Position numbers and translations under genes: made by a program. A stretch of DNA of 64,000 nt. Origin: Actinomadura barringtoniae. GTDB lineage: Bacteria; Actinomycetota; Actinomycetes; Streptosporangiales; Streptosporangiaceae. The DNA lies in the NCBI RefSeq assembly GCF_017573505.1, contig NZ_JAGEOJ010000006.1:186001-250000 (forward strand). Direction: 5' to 3'. Below the pieces are notes generated by a model. It was not told the origin of the DNA. It did no database searches and worked only from the letters and a program-made list of their open reading frames with translations. This document shows positions 17,105 to 24,959 of the stretch, piece by piece (positions within the stretch are counted from its first letter, which is position 1; the number at the start of each line of letters is the position of its first letter).

Positions 17105-17516
17105 TTAGGCGCCGCTGATCAGGTGCTCGAAGACTTCACAGGCATGGCGCTTGTTCGGGTAGAACCTCGTCCGCCGCTCCAGCCCTTTGTCGAGCGGACT
17201 GGGGCCAGCCGGCGCCCGCACGACGTACCAGCGGCCGCATCGACCTCGGACCTCGTATCCGATGCTCCCCTGTCACGGCTTGGTCCTGGACGCCGTTGTA
17301 CCAAGGGCCGTCCATCGTGGGCGGGACGTCCTTGAACCAGGTGACGGCGTCGGGCACGTGCTCCTCCTCGATACGCCCGTACTCCAGCTCGATGAGCAGG
17401 GTCATGACGCCAGGCAGCCCTCGCGCTGTCCTAGGTTCACGCCCTCGGTTCCCGGCTCGATGTCCTCCCACTTGGAGGTCACTCGGATCCGGTTTCCTCC
17501 CCAGATCGGCGTCATG
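17105..17516 (-). pseudogene. Decayed paralog of the small-gene trio at 24170-24585
   Basis: On the minus strand MTPIWGGNRIRVTSKWEDIE (from about 17516) and LLIELEYGRIEEEHVPDAV correspond to the 61-aa protein at 24400-24585. DAVTWFKDVPP and then, after a frameshift, a GRWYVVRAPAG / TRFYPNKRHACEVFEHL reading correspond to the 76-aa protein at 24170-24400 (GRWFVVREPVSG, TKFYPNKQEAREVFEGL). At least one frameshift separates the readable pieces, so the copy is dead. Gene order and direction match the intact trio. Confidence 0.6.
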
Positions 17517-17649
17517 CTCTCCCAGTTCCTTCCGGTAGAAAGCGCATCGCCTCTTTGGGCGTCTCGAACTCGTGCACCTGGAAGGTGTGGATGGTCACGG
17601 TTGTGGTCGTCCCGCAGGGCGGCGTAGGCGATGGCCCCGGCGAACCAAT

Positions 17650-17760
17650 TGATCCTCGCGCGGTGGATAGTGCGCCTCGTCGATGATCGGCACGCCGGGC
17701 TTGCCGCGGGGATGCCGGGCGACCTCGGCCGCTTCGCCGCCGGCGCCAGGCCGGTCGCGT
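17650..17760 (-). pseudogene. Fragment of a second IS21-type istA
   Basis: The minus strand encodes GEAAEVARHPRGKPGVP followed by IIDEAHYPPRE, matching the C-terminal region of the intact IstA here (GGAVEVARHLRSKPGTP, VIDEAHYPPRED). The nucleotide sequence differs enough to indicate a different IS21 relative, not a copy of the 8580-11160 element. No ends or istB were found. Confidence 0.65.
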
Positions 17761-17806
17761 AGCGTTTGGGGCTCTACCAGCTACAGGTGTTGAGCGAGGT
17801 TTCTCC

Positions 17807-19129
17807 GTGACTGCGCAAAGCAGCCAGCCACCGGCAACGGCAGGTCCCTACATTCGGCCCATCTATCTGCCTGCGGACGACGGTGTCTTTCGCGTGTATG
17901 CGGGTGACCTTCTCGCATCCGTGGAGGCGAACACTCAGCAGCTCGCAGGAGACGTTGCCTTCCGACTGACTCCTCGACCTCAGCTCTATGGCCGCATTGC
18001 GGGTGGCCAAGCCTGGTTGGCAGAAATGGTGGTGGGTGGACGTCGGCCAACGCTGGCGCTGCCAGCGAACCCCTCATTGAAACCTCCCGTCGCGTCTGCG
18101 CTACCGACCCGCACAGATGACTCGCGGCCCTGGATCGATCGCTCGATCCCGATCAACAACATGACTGTTGGCAGCCTCGCAACGGTCGAGCGCTTCGTGA
18201 TCCATCTCAACGGCCGACTGTCGGACCATCCCTTCCCTCTGTGCGCAACGCAGGTTGAAATGCAGGGGCAACTCCCGTTCGCCCTGCCCGACTGGACTCT
18301 TCGTCTGGTTGCAGTCGATGAGTACCGCGAGGGCGAGGACTTTCCGTTCATCATCGAGGCGATCCCGGACGCACTGCCTGTTACCCGTGAGTCGGTTGAG
18401 CAGCTGCAGCGTCGGCTGTTCGTCATCCTGGGCTTCGTGGCTGGTCGCGAAGTGGGCCTGGCGCTCACTGCTGGCCTCGACGGCTCGGACGAAGTTATGT
18501 GGGCGACGTGGAGCACTCCCCGTATCGGGACTGGGCAGTGGCGTTGGTGTCCTGATCACCTTGTCGACGATGCGCTACCAGACCTGGCCCGCGGTTACGC
18601 GCTTCTTACAGCAGATACGACCATGGAGAAGGTCGTCGACCGCGCGATGAACCTATACCTGGTGGCGAATGGCACGCAGCCTGTAGACGCTCGCATCCCG
18701 CTTGCGTGTTCCGCGCTTGAACTCTTGGCTTGGGCAGTGCTCCAGAGCCGGCAGTGGATCACCACCGACGCCTACAGCAAGCTCACCGCGGCATCGAGCC
18801 TGCGCCTGTTGCTCCAGTGGGCAGGCATCCCTGTAGAGATCCCGAGTGTCTTTACTGCGCTGGACGCACGTCGACGTAGCCATGGGCAGCCTGATTGGGA
18901 AGCACCCGACGTGCTCGCCAAGATACGTAACGACCTCGTGCACCCACCGAAGAAGCTGACGCAACTTGAGTGGCCAACCAGCGATGAGATGGCTGAAGCC
19001 TGGCGCCTGAGCATGCACTACTTGGAGCTCGTGATCCTGCGCCTCTTGGACTACAAGGGCATGTACCTCCCGCGACTGCAACTCACGTCACGGTGGGTAA
19101 CGCACACCGAAACGGTGCCTTGGGGCTAG
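17807..19129 (+). CDS. HEPN-motif protein, candidate abortive-infection effector
   Basis: A 440-residue soluble protein (GTG start, weak GAGG upstream). The N-terminal half is beta-rich (VYAGDLLASVEAN; FVIHLNGRLSDHPFPLC) and the C-terminal third is helical. In that helical part the motif IRNDLVHP puts Arg374 and His379 in an R-X4-H arrangement, preceded by the helix ALELLAWAVLQSRQWITTD, as in HEPN ribonuclease domains and in ApeA-like defence proteins. HEPN proteins cut RNA as dimers. The gene converges on a three-gene minus-strand unit with further HEPN-like and nuclease-like proteins (21 nt between the stops). GC content is visibly below that of the catabolic genes, a sign of transfer. A non-catalytic HEPN-like helical protein remains possible. 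Confidence 0.6.
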   Translation: MTAQSSQPPATAGPYIRPIYLPADDGVFRVYAGDLLASVEANTQQLAGDVAFRLTPRPQLYGRIAGGQAWLAEMVVGGRRPTLALPANPSLKPPVASALPTRTDDSRPWIDRSIPINNMTVGSLATVERFVIHLNGRLSDHPFPLCATQVEMQGQLPFALPDWTLRLVAVDEYREGEDFPFIIEAIPDALPVTRESVEQLQRRLFVILGFVAGREVGLALTAGLDGSDEVMWATWSTPRIGTGQWRWCPDHLVDDALPDLARGYALLTADTTMEKVVDRAMNLYLVANGTQPVDARIPLACSALELLAWAVLQSRQWITTDAYSKLTAASSLRLLLQWAGIPVEIPSVFTALDARRRSHGQPDWEAPDVLAKIRNDLVHPPKKLTQLEWPTSDEMAEAWRLSMHYLELVILRLLDYKGMYLPRLQLTSRWVTHTETVPWG

Positions 19130-19150
19130 GTCGCCCCTGATCCCCGAGCG

Positions 19151-20506
19151 TCAGGTTTCCTGGCCGGTCCACACCCGAGCCTCGTTCTTGAAGTAGGGCC
19201 ACGGACGGTTACCCACGACGTCGCCCCCGATCAAGAGCTCTTTGACGCCTTGAACCCACGTATCTAGGTCGACCACCTCCAGGAGTAGGCGAGCTAGCTC
19301 GGAAGGATTCATCTCCACACGACGACCGTTGTAAGCGACCCGAAGAACGGGTTGCCCTGCCTGGAGGATCCCTTCTCTGTCCGCCAGTAGCCATCGCCCG
19401 CTTAGGCCGGCGGCCTCCAGCGCTTCAACCAGACGTACGCTCGAAAGCGTCACCGAGAAGAACACGGTATCCGCGGCGAGACCAGCACACATCTCGGACG
19501 GAAGAGGGTAGATCGTCCAGGGCGCAAGCATTGGTGATCTTCCAACTTGGTCGCTGCTGTTGCATGTGACGCGGCTACCAACTTGGGTGATGCCCACCCG
19601 CCTCAAGGTGCTCGCGAAGGCGGATCCAATCCTTGAAGGTAGCTCTTCTCCGCTCCACAGACTGTTACACCTGAGGAGGCTGGCAGCGAACAGTGCTCTT
19701 CCGCCAGGAATCTTCATCCCCTGAACACCTCGTTCGCTAGCGAGTCTGACTGCGTCGCGAAGGCTGTGGAGGTGAGTTTTGTATGGCGTGCGTAGCGGTG
19801 TCAGTTGCGCGGTCTCATCGCCCGGCAAGTGACCCTCGCCGTAGAGGGCTGCGGTAGCCAACTGCATGCGTCGCTGCTGGGTACGGCTCTTCCTGCTCGG
19901 ATCGGTCTTGATCTCGTGCAGAAACACGTCATAAGCGCTGCTGCCTTCCAGTGCTCTGAATTCTGTTGCGTCCCCGATGCGCAGGCACGAGGTGAGGTCG
20001 TGCAGCAGAACGAAGCGGCCCTGCTCTTTCCACGCTTGTTCCATAAACGCAAGCTCCGCCAGCAGTCCCTCCTTGTTTGCCATAGGGCCAGGAGGTGCGT
20101 TCTGGGAGAGCGCCAGGATCGGGCCGCGGTCGTAGCCAAACGCCTTCCACGCCAAGCCATCGCCGATCGAGCGGAGTTGGCGGGCAACCCGTTCGCAGAC
20201 ATCGCGTTCAAGCTCCCAGGGCTCTGGACCGTTCGTGTCGCCAGAGCTGTGAAGCGCAGGCGAATCCACCGGGACGGCCTTCCCCCTGCACAGCCGCTTG
20301 ACGACGCGACTACACGCCGCCCGATGGTTCTCAACCTCTAGGATCTTGCTTAGCAGCTCCTGCTGAAACGCATATCTGTCCGCTGGGGTTCTGACCCGAC
20401 GCAGGTCACCAATCATCTGCACAAGATCGAGGTACGCTTGGCGGTGCAGCGGATGACCCACCAGGAGGTCGGCTCGCTCGGCAGGCATGCTCCCTAGAAG
20501 CGGCAT
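19151..20506 (-). CDS. PD-(D/E)XK-like nuclease, uncharacterised
   Basis: A 451-residue protein from ATG 20506 (an open frame extends to 20737, and ATG 20488 behind AGGGAG is an alternative). Residues 170-212 read as a PD-(D/E)XK core: an Asp in RIGDATEF (Asp179), then VFLHEIKTD with Glu198-X-Lys200, then a helix with QQRRMQLA (Gln210). This spacing fits the D...ExK...Q pattern of restriction-type nucleases. The flanks are helical and of unknown family, with a C-terminal AGLSGRWLLADREGILQAG segment. It is the last gene of a three-gene unit with two HEPN-motif proteins, which supports a role in nucleic-acid defence (inference). Confidence 0.55.
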   Translation of the reverse strand: MPLLGSMPAERADLLVGHPLHRQAYLDLVQMIGDLRRVRTPADRYAFQQELLSKILEVENHRAACSRVVKRLCRGKAVPVDSPALHSSGDTNGPEPWELERDVCERVARQLRSIGDGLAWKAFGYDRGPILALSQNAPPGPMANKEGLLAELAFMEQAWKEQGRFVLLHDLTSCLRIGDATEFRALEGSSAYDVFLHEIKTDPSRKSRTQQRRMQLATAALYGEGHLPGDETAQLTPLRTPYKTHLHSLRDAVRLASERGVQGMKIPGGRALFAASLLRCNSLWSGEELPSRIGSAFASTLRRVGITQVGSRVTCNSSDQVGRSPMLAPWTIYPLPSEMCAGLAADTVFFSVTLSSVRLVEALEAAGLSGRWLLADREGILQAGQPVLRVAYNGRRVEMNPSELARLLLEVVDLDTWVQGVKELLIGGDVVGNRPWPYFKNEARVWTGQET

Positions 20507-20633
20507 ACCGCCAGTATGCTCGCGAAGCCCTATCGGCGCCTTGGGTTTTCGGGTCGCTGACCTGGACTGATCCACCGACGATGAAGTGGTACAGGCATGG
20601 CGCTTCAGCACGTGTAAACCTTGGTGCTCTAGA

Positions 20634-22106
20634 TTAGATTCCGAGCTGCAGTCTGACGCTGCGCCGCGTCCGCTCATGAAAGGGACCCAGGGGTCTGTCC
20701 TCGGGCGGCAGCATATGCGCCGGCTTGAGCACGACATGGCTCAGGTGCTCGACAGGCGTTTCGTCCATCACCAGATTAAGCAGAGCGATCACCCGTGGAA
20801 ACAAAGCCTCCAGCAGCACACCAGGGTCAGCGTGAAAACCTCGGTGAAGCTGTTCCACTCCCCAGCTTTCCTCTCCACCAAGGGCTGCGAAGGAGGCCCT
20901 GAGGATGCTCTCATCATCCCTCGGGATCCCGAAGAGGGTCTTTCGCTCAGCGGAGGAACTTTGTACACGCATACCTCGCAGCGCTTCACCGTGGACAGTG
21001 TTGCGCAGAAGTCGCAAGATAGTAAGAGTGCACTGTTCGTCGGTACCGGAAGCGAAAATGGCAGCCAACGCAGGGGCGGACGTCCCCACCTTCGACAGCC
21101 ACCCCGGGCTCTGCCAACCAGCATCTCTGGTTTTTCCACTAATGCCAAGCACGGTGTGGGCCACACGGGCCGTCGCGTCTACTGCACCCAGAAGAAGGAT
21201 TAGCGCGACTTCAAAGCTCGACAATGCCGCCTCAAGCGTAACCCCGTCCTGTATTTGGTTCAGGGAGCAATGCACATTGTCGCGATGCTCTAGAGCTCGC
21301 TGAACGCGCTGTAGTGCGGAACCCCCCAGGTAGAGCAGACTGTCGTCACCTGCAGCGCTCGCATGCTGGACACAGGCGGTGTACCAGCGCCAGGCAGATG
21401 GCAGCAACTCGCGGGCCCCTACCCAAGAGTACAGACCACCTTCCAAGCGGAGGTAGTGCCCGCCAACCGGAGCAAGAGGGATGACCCGTTCGCCCTGCGC
21501 ACGCAGATAGAGCCCGATGAGCGCCAGGGCTTCTTCTGGCCGGCAGACCGTGAGGTTGCTATAGCTGTGCCGCTTCGATTCGAACAGGTACGGGCGATTC
21601 GTGATGAAGATGTCAGCGTGCGCCTGGTCCGCTACCAGGACTGCCAGCGTGTCAGCTTCGCGCTGCTGGGCTGCCGCCTCTGGCGGGAGATTGCTATAGG
21701 AAGTCGAGCCAGCATCCCGCCGGGCCGTCTCGACAACGCTGCCGCTAAAGCCCGTGTAGCTGGCGCGATCCTCGTGCGCGTAGATGAACGACCAGCCACC
21801 GTCATTGTCACGCTCTGGCGGCATGGCCCAGCCCACAGCGAAGCGCTCTTCTGAACCGGGACCGCAAAGCTGCCAGTCTGCATCTACAGGCGGCCCCTGA
21901 TCCGCATAGCGGTAGCACCTGATGTAACCGTGCTCGATGACGCCGGACAGTTGCCAGCCAGCCGACAGCTCACCCTCTTGGGACAACACATCGACATCTA
22001 CCAGTACGACGAGTTTGCGAAGGGGTGGCTCGTGACGACCTCTAAAGAGCGTCGTTGACTGCTGCCGCCGCGCCTCTGGCCACTCAGACGCGAACGAAGA
22101 ATCCAT
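20634..22106 (-). CDS. Large protein with a HEPN-like RNTVHGE motif and possible PIN-like features
   Basis: 490 residues from ATG 22106; an in-frame GTG at 22211 would add 35. The C-terminal half is helical and contains ILRLLRNTVHGEAL, with Arg365 and His372 in an R-X6-H spacing and the RNTVHGE string seen in HEPN-like abortive-infection proteins. The N-terminal part has KLVVLVDVDVLS (about 31-42) and later ADTLAVLVADQAHADIFITN (151-170), an order that resembles the acidic first strand and the D...T strand of PIN-domain nucleases, though the match is weak. It starts 157 nt after the stop of the 147-aa HEPN gene (53 nt if the GTG is used) and ends 127 nt before the nuclease gene. No established family was recognised. 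Confidence 0.5.
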   Translation of the reverse strand: MDSSFASEWPEARRQQSTTLFRGRHEPPLRKLVVLVDVDVLSQEGELSAGWQLSGVIEHGYIRCYRYADQGPPVDADWQLCGPGSEERFAVGWAMPPERDNDGGWSFIYAHEDRASYTGFSGSVVETARRDAGSTSYSNLPPEAAAQQREADTLAVLVADQAHADIFITNRPYLFESKRHSYSNLTVCRPEEALALIGLYLRAQGERVIPLAPVGGHYLRLEGGLYSWVGARELLPSAWRWYTACVQHASAAGDDSLLYLGGSALQRVQRALEHRDNVHCSLNQIQDGVTLEAALSSFEVALILLLGAVDATARVAHTVLGISGKTRDAGWQSPGWLSKVGTSAPALAAIFASGTDEQCTLTILRLLRNTVHGEALRGMRVQSSSAERKTLFGIPRDDESILRASFAALGGEESWGVEQLHRGFHADPGVLLEALFPRVIALLNLVMDETPVEHLSHVVLKPAHMLPPEDRPLGPFHERTRRSVRLQLGI

Positions 22107-22263
22107 GGTGCGAACGTTGATGCGCGGTAGCACAGAGCCAGTATCCTGCCTCGCTTGAGCACACGCAAAGGATTTGGTGCCCCCCACCAGGGGTTGGAGC
22201 TCCAGAGACACTCGTCAGTCAACTGGGGCCGCTCAGTCGCTACGTTGGGCCACGCCGAACAGA

Positions 22264-22707
22264 TCAGCCGCCACCGGGCCCCACGGCATCCAAGAAGTAC
22301 TCACCCAGCGTGGCATGAACGTAGTTGATGCGTGTGACCACATCGCTTAGCGCCATGAGTTCAAGCTGGCGGTTGTCCCAGTAGTGATTCTCTGCGTGGA
22401 AGACTGAGTTACGAAGACGCCTAAGTGCGTTGTAGAGCTCGTTGATATTCGGATCGAGCCCCGTAAGATCCACCCCCTTCTCCCGGAGGCGCTCCAGGAC
22501 AGAGAAGAGCAAGCCATACCAGGTGAGCACGAAGATGCCGGCATCGCTCACGTAGAACTGCCCCGGGTCACTCCTCACCGCCTCGTCGGTCTCAGCCAAC
22601 GCCGAAGTGAAGTAGCTCTTGATTCTGTTCGCTCGCATCCATTGGCGGTGCGCGATGGCAAGAACTTCACTTGAGGTGACAGCTCGCAGTGGATTCGAAG
22701 GCTCCAT
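22264..22707 (-). CDS. Small HEPN-domain protein (147 aa)
   Basis: ATG 22707 is preceded by GCAAGGAGGAAGT, a strong ribosome site. The protein is all-helical, and NALRRLRNSVFHAENHYWD places Arg99 and His104 in the canonical R-X4-H HEPN RNase motif, with the usual Asn after Arg. The helix before it (GIFVLTWYGLLFSVLERL) packs as in HEPN dimers. Length and composition suit a HEPN toxin or RNase subunit. It is first in the minus-strand unit, so it is probably expressed at the highest level. A MNT antitoxin partner, usual for HEPN toxins, is not seen next to it. Confidence 0.65.
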   Translation of the reverse strand: MEPSNPLRAVTSSEVLAIAHRQWMRANRIKSYFTSALAETDEAVRSDPGQFYVSDAGIFVLTWYGLLFSVLERLREKGVDLTGLDPNINELYNALRRLRNSVFHAENHYWDNRQLELMALSDVVTRINYVHATLGEYFLDAVGPGGG

Positions 22708-23554
22708 ACTTCCTCCTTGCGAGCGATTACAACACGTTCGAACCGGCAGGTCTACGCAAACTTTGAGGCGCACCATCCGACCGCCTTCGGCGGGTCGAGC
22801 GCACACCCGTAGGCGTGCTGCTACTTGAAGCACCCATCACGCTTCTTGATAGCGAGTTCGCGACACATTATCTTCGCGAGGTCGGCTTGTAGCGGACTGC
22901 CATCCGACGCCGGGAGCGATCAACCACCCTGGTCAACAACCCAGTCGCCTACCTTCGCCACCTCCGGACCGACCTCGCACCTCTGCCACTCGTCGAACGA
23001 GTGCGCCTGGCGGTCGCCCATATCACCCCGGGCTGAGCCCCGTACTCGGCCGGCAGACCGCAGGAGGTATCGGCGAGCGCGCCCATCCCCGCAGACCATG
23101 ACAGTCGGGGCGGCGAGGACGCTGCCCTGGCGCGGATCTGCCGGTACCTGGCTGGTCACCGGACGCTATATTCGCCCAACCTCGTGGACGAGGCTGCGCT
23201 TCGGCTCACCGAGATGCAGAAGGTCGCCGCGCTGCGCAACGTTCCCGCACGTTCAGAGGCTGCCAGCTAGCTGGTCCACGCGGCGGCAGAGGCCCATCAG
23301 CGCCTGGCACGGCAACGCCGCGACCGCGCTGAGTGTGGAGGAGACGCGGGGAGTTGACGACCGCTCTGGCATAGCAGTGCGCCGAGCTCGGGCTCAACCG
23401 GGCCCTGGCCGTGGGGCGCGGGCAAAGCGTCGCGTTGGAATCGGTTCCCGGCGGCCTGGCCTGGGGGCCGCAGCGCGCCGGCCTGTCGGTGTCGATCTAC
23501 CTGCATTCTGGCTAGCAGCTGGGCGTCAGCGCCGCGCACACACCGGTGATGTGC
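22708..23554. other. Degenerate stretch without a supported intact gene
   Basis: Plus-strand frames such as RICRYLAGHRTLYSPNLVDE (ending at 23270), RLARQRRDRAECGG and LNRALAVGRGQSVALES (ending near 23516) look like remains of one or more helical proteins broken by stops. None has a start or ribosome site. I regard the segment as gene debris. Confidence 0.45.
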
Positions 23555-24001
23555 TCAGGTGGGGCGCCGTTCCCTGCTGCGCAGGCACGCATCGCGCACC
23601 GCCTTGACGTCGACCTTCAGCACCTCGGCCAGCTTTCCCAGGACCTCTTCTGGGACCTCCGCGGGGCCACGCCCGAGGTCTAGGCGGTGCACCAGACCTT
23701 CATACGAGAGTCCGGCCTTCTCGGCGAGGTCCTTGGCACTCAGGCCCTGCCGCACACGCAGGTCATGCAGGGACGGCGCCTGCGGATCAGCGTCGAAAAG
23801 CTCGTACGGGTCGACCTCCAGGACCCTGGCCAACTCGACCAGATTGTGGGGAGTCGGGACCGACCGTCCGTCCTGCCATTGCCATACCTGGGCCCGGCTG
23901 ACTCCCAGCTGCTCCCCCAGCTGCGCCAGCGACAATCCTCGTTGTTCTCGCAGATCGCGTACCACCGAGGGCCGGAACCCACGCACCGACCTTGGCGGCA
24001 T
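23555..24001 (-). CDS. Regulator with two tandem XRE-type helix-turn-helix domains
   Basis: 148 residues from ATG 24001. The first HTH_3 domain is residues about 11-66 (RDLREQRGLSLAQLGEQLGV; SRAQVWQWQDGRSVPTPHN). The second is about 79-135 (HDLRVRQGLSAKDLAEKAGL; SYEGLVHRLDLGRG). Duplicated XRE domains are common in phage and integrative-element regulators, and the protein probably binds DNA as a repressor. It reads in the same direction as the small-gene trio but is separated from it by a strong terminator hairpin, so it has its own promoter in the 24001-24124 interval. Confidence 0.85.
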   Translation of the reverse strand: MPPRSVRGFRPSVVRDLREQRGLSLAQLGEQLGVSRAQVWQWQDGRSVPTPHNLVELARVLEVDPYELFDADPQAPSLHDLRVRQGLSAKDLAEKAGLSYEGLVHRLDLGRGPAEVPEEVLGKLAEVLKVDVKAVRDACLRSRERRPT

Positions 24002-24123
24002 CTGTCTCCCCCAACCTGCTGAACGACCGTCCGGCACGACCGTAGCGCTTCACGAGCTGCATGAGGCTCTGCCGGGCCACGCGTCGTCTTGATGACGTGA
24101 GTGGTCGAACTGCACGCACAAGA

Positions 24124-24151
24124 TGAGGGGCCGACGCATTGGTCGGCCCCT
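24124..24151. terminator. Strong stem-loop terminator after the small-gene trio
   Basis: TGAGGGGCCGAC and GTCGGCCCCTCA pair perfectly around GCATTG. It lies 19 nt past the minus-strand stop at 24170, ending the three-gene unit. Confidence 0.75.
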
Positions 24152-24169
24152 CAGAAGGGAGAGCTTGGG

Positions 24170-24400
24170 TCAGTCGTTGACCAGTCCTTCGAACACTTCC
24201 CTGGCTTCCTGCTTGTTCGGGTAGAACTTCGTGCGCTGCTTAGGCAGAGCACCCGAAACGGGTTCGCGCACCACGAACCAGCGGCCCGCGTGGCCTCGCA
24301 GGGTGTAGCGATACCGGCCGGCCGTCGCCTCGTCTTCGGTGGAGATGTGGTGCGCGGGCGTGCTTGCCGGGATGTCGTCCTTCCAATCGATGGCGTCCAT
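24170..24400 (-). CDS. Small protein of unknown function (76 aa), third gene of a coupled trio
   Basis: MDAIDWKDDIPASTPAHHIS begins a small protein with RYTLRGHAGRWFVVREP and TKFYPNKQEAREVFEGLVND, a beta-beta-alpha pattern. The ATG at 24400 overlaps the previous stop at TGATG. A decayed copy sits at about 17105-17350, showing that the family was duplicated in the island. Such short Trp/Arg-rich proteins are frequent in actinobacterial integrative elements; no function can be given. Confidence 0.65.
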   Translation of the reverse strand: MDAIDWKDDIPASTPAHHISTEDEATAGRYRYTLRGHAGRWFVVREPVSGALPKQRTKFYPNKQEAREVFEGLVND

Positions 24401-24585
24401 CACGTGCCCACCACCTCGACCTCGTCCTTTTCGAGCATGACGAGTGGATACTTCAGTTCCTCGACAACGATGTAGATGATGCCTTCGGTGAAGAGCGGAA
24501 GGCGCTTCTGCGTCACCGTCAGAACCATGTCCTTCCCGGCATAGATGGTGCAGCCCGTCTTCAGCGCGATGGCTGGCTGCTTCAT
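24400..24585 (-). CDS. Small protein of unknown function (61 aa), second gene of a coupled trio
   Basis: The frame reads MKQPAIALKTGCTIYAGKDM and continues with a beta-rich pattern (LTVTQKRLPLFTEGIIYIVV) to EVEVVGT. The start overlaps the preceding stop (ATGA at 24582-24585) and the end overlaps the next start. A frameshifted copy of this gene can be read near 17360-17516. No family is known to me. Confidence 0.6.
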   Translation of the reverse strand: MKQPAIALKTGCTIYAGKDMVLTVTQKRLPLFTEGIIYIVVEELKYPLVMLEKDEVEVVGT

Positions 24586-24872
24586 TGTTTGTCCCCTGAC
24601 TGGTCCTCGTCGCTGGCGGTGAGCGACCTGAGCGGAATGACGCGTGCCTCGATCAAGGCGATCGAGCCGACCTTGGAGAGGTCGAAGCGGGAGTTGTCGA
24701 GGGTCTCGTAGATGAGCTTGGCCAAGGCCCTCCCGGCCGCCCTTCGGCTGTCGCCGAAGGCGAACAGATACCGGACCTTCGGATGTCCACCTTCGACTGT
24801 GGCTATGAAGCCGCTGCCGTTGAGGGCATCGCGCTTGATGCTCACTCCGACGGGATACAGGTTGTCGGTCAT
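24582..24872 (-). CDS. Small protein of unknown function (96 aa), first gene of a coupled trio
   Basis: MTDNLYPVGVSIKRDALNGS starts a 96-residue protein with a strand-rich first half and an amphipathic helix (RRAAGRALAKLIYETLDNSR), ending in an acidic tail. GGAGGTTCGC lies before the ATG. It opens a three-gene unit with 4-nt and 1-nt overlaps, closed by a hairpin terminator at 24124-24151, so the three proteins are probably made in fixed ratio and may interact. The gene at 25988-24960 upstream is in the same direction. Confidence 0.65.
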   Translation of the reverse strand: MTDNLYPVGVSIKRDALNGSGFIATVEGGHPKVRYLFAFGDSRRAAGRALAKLIYETLDNSRFDLSKVGSIALIEARVIPLRSLTASDEDQSGDKQ

Positions 24873-24959
24873 TGCGAACCTCCTGGTTGTGCCGTCCGGC
24901 GCCCCTTGCGCCAGACGATTGAGTTCGGAGGAGGGCTGCGCGGGCCTGGCCGAGGCTCT

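Noticed and set aside
19805..20341. 178-codon plus-strand frame antisense to the nuclease gene
   Set aside because: No supporting motif or ribosome site, and the opposite strand has a nuclease-like core.
22825..23607. 260-codon plus-strand frame
   Set aside because: It is Arg/Pro/Ser-rich without domains or ribosome site; readable fragments lie in other frames and are broken by stops.
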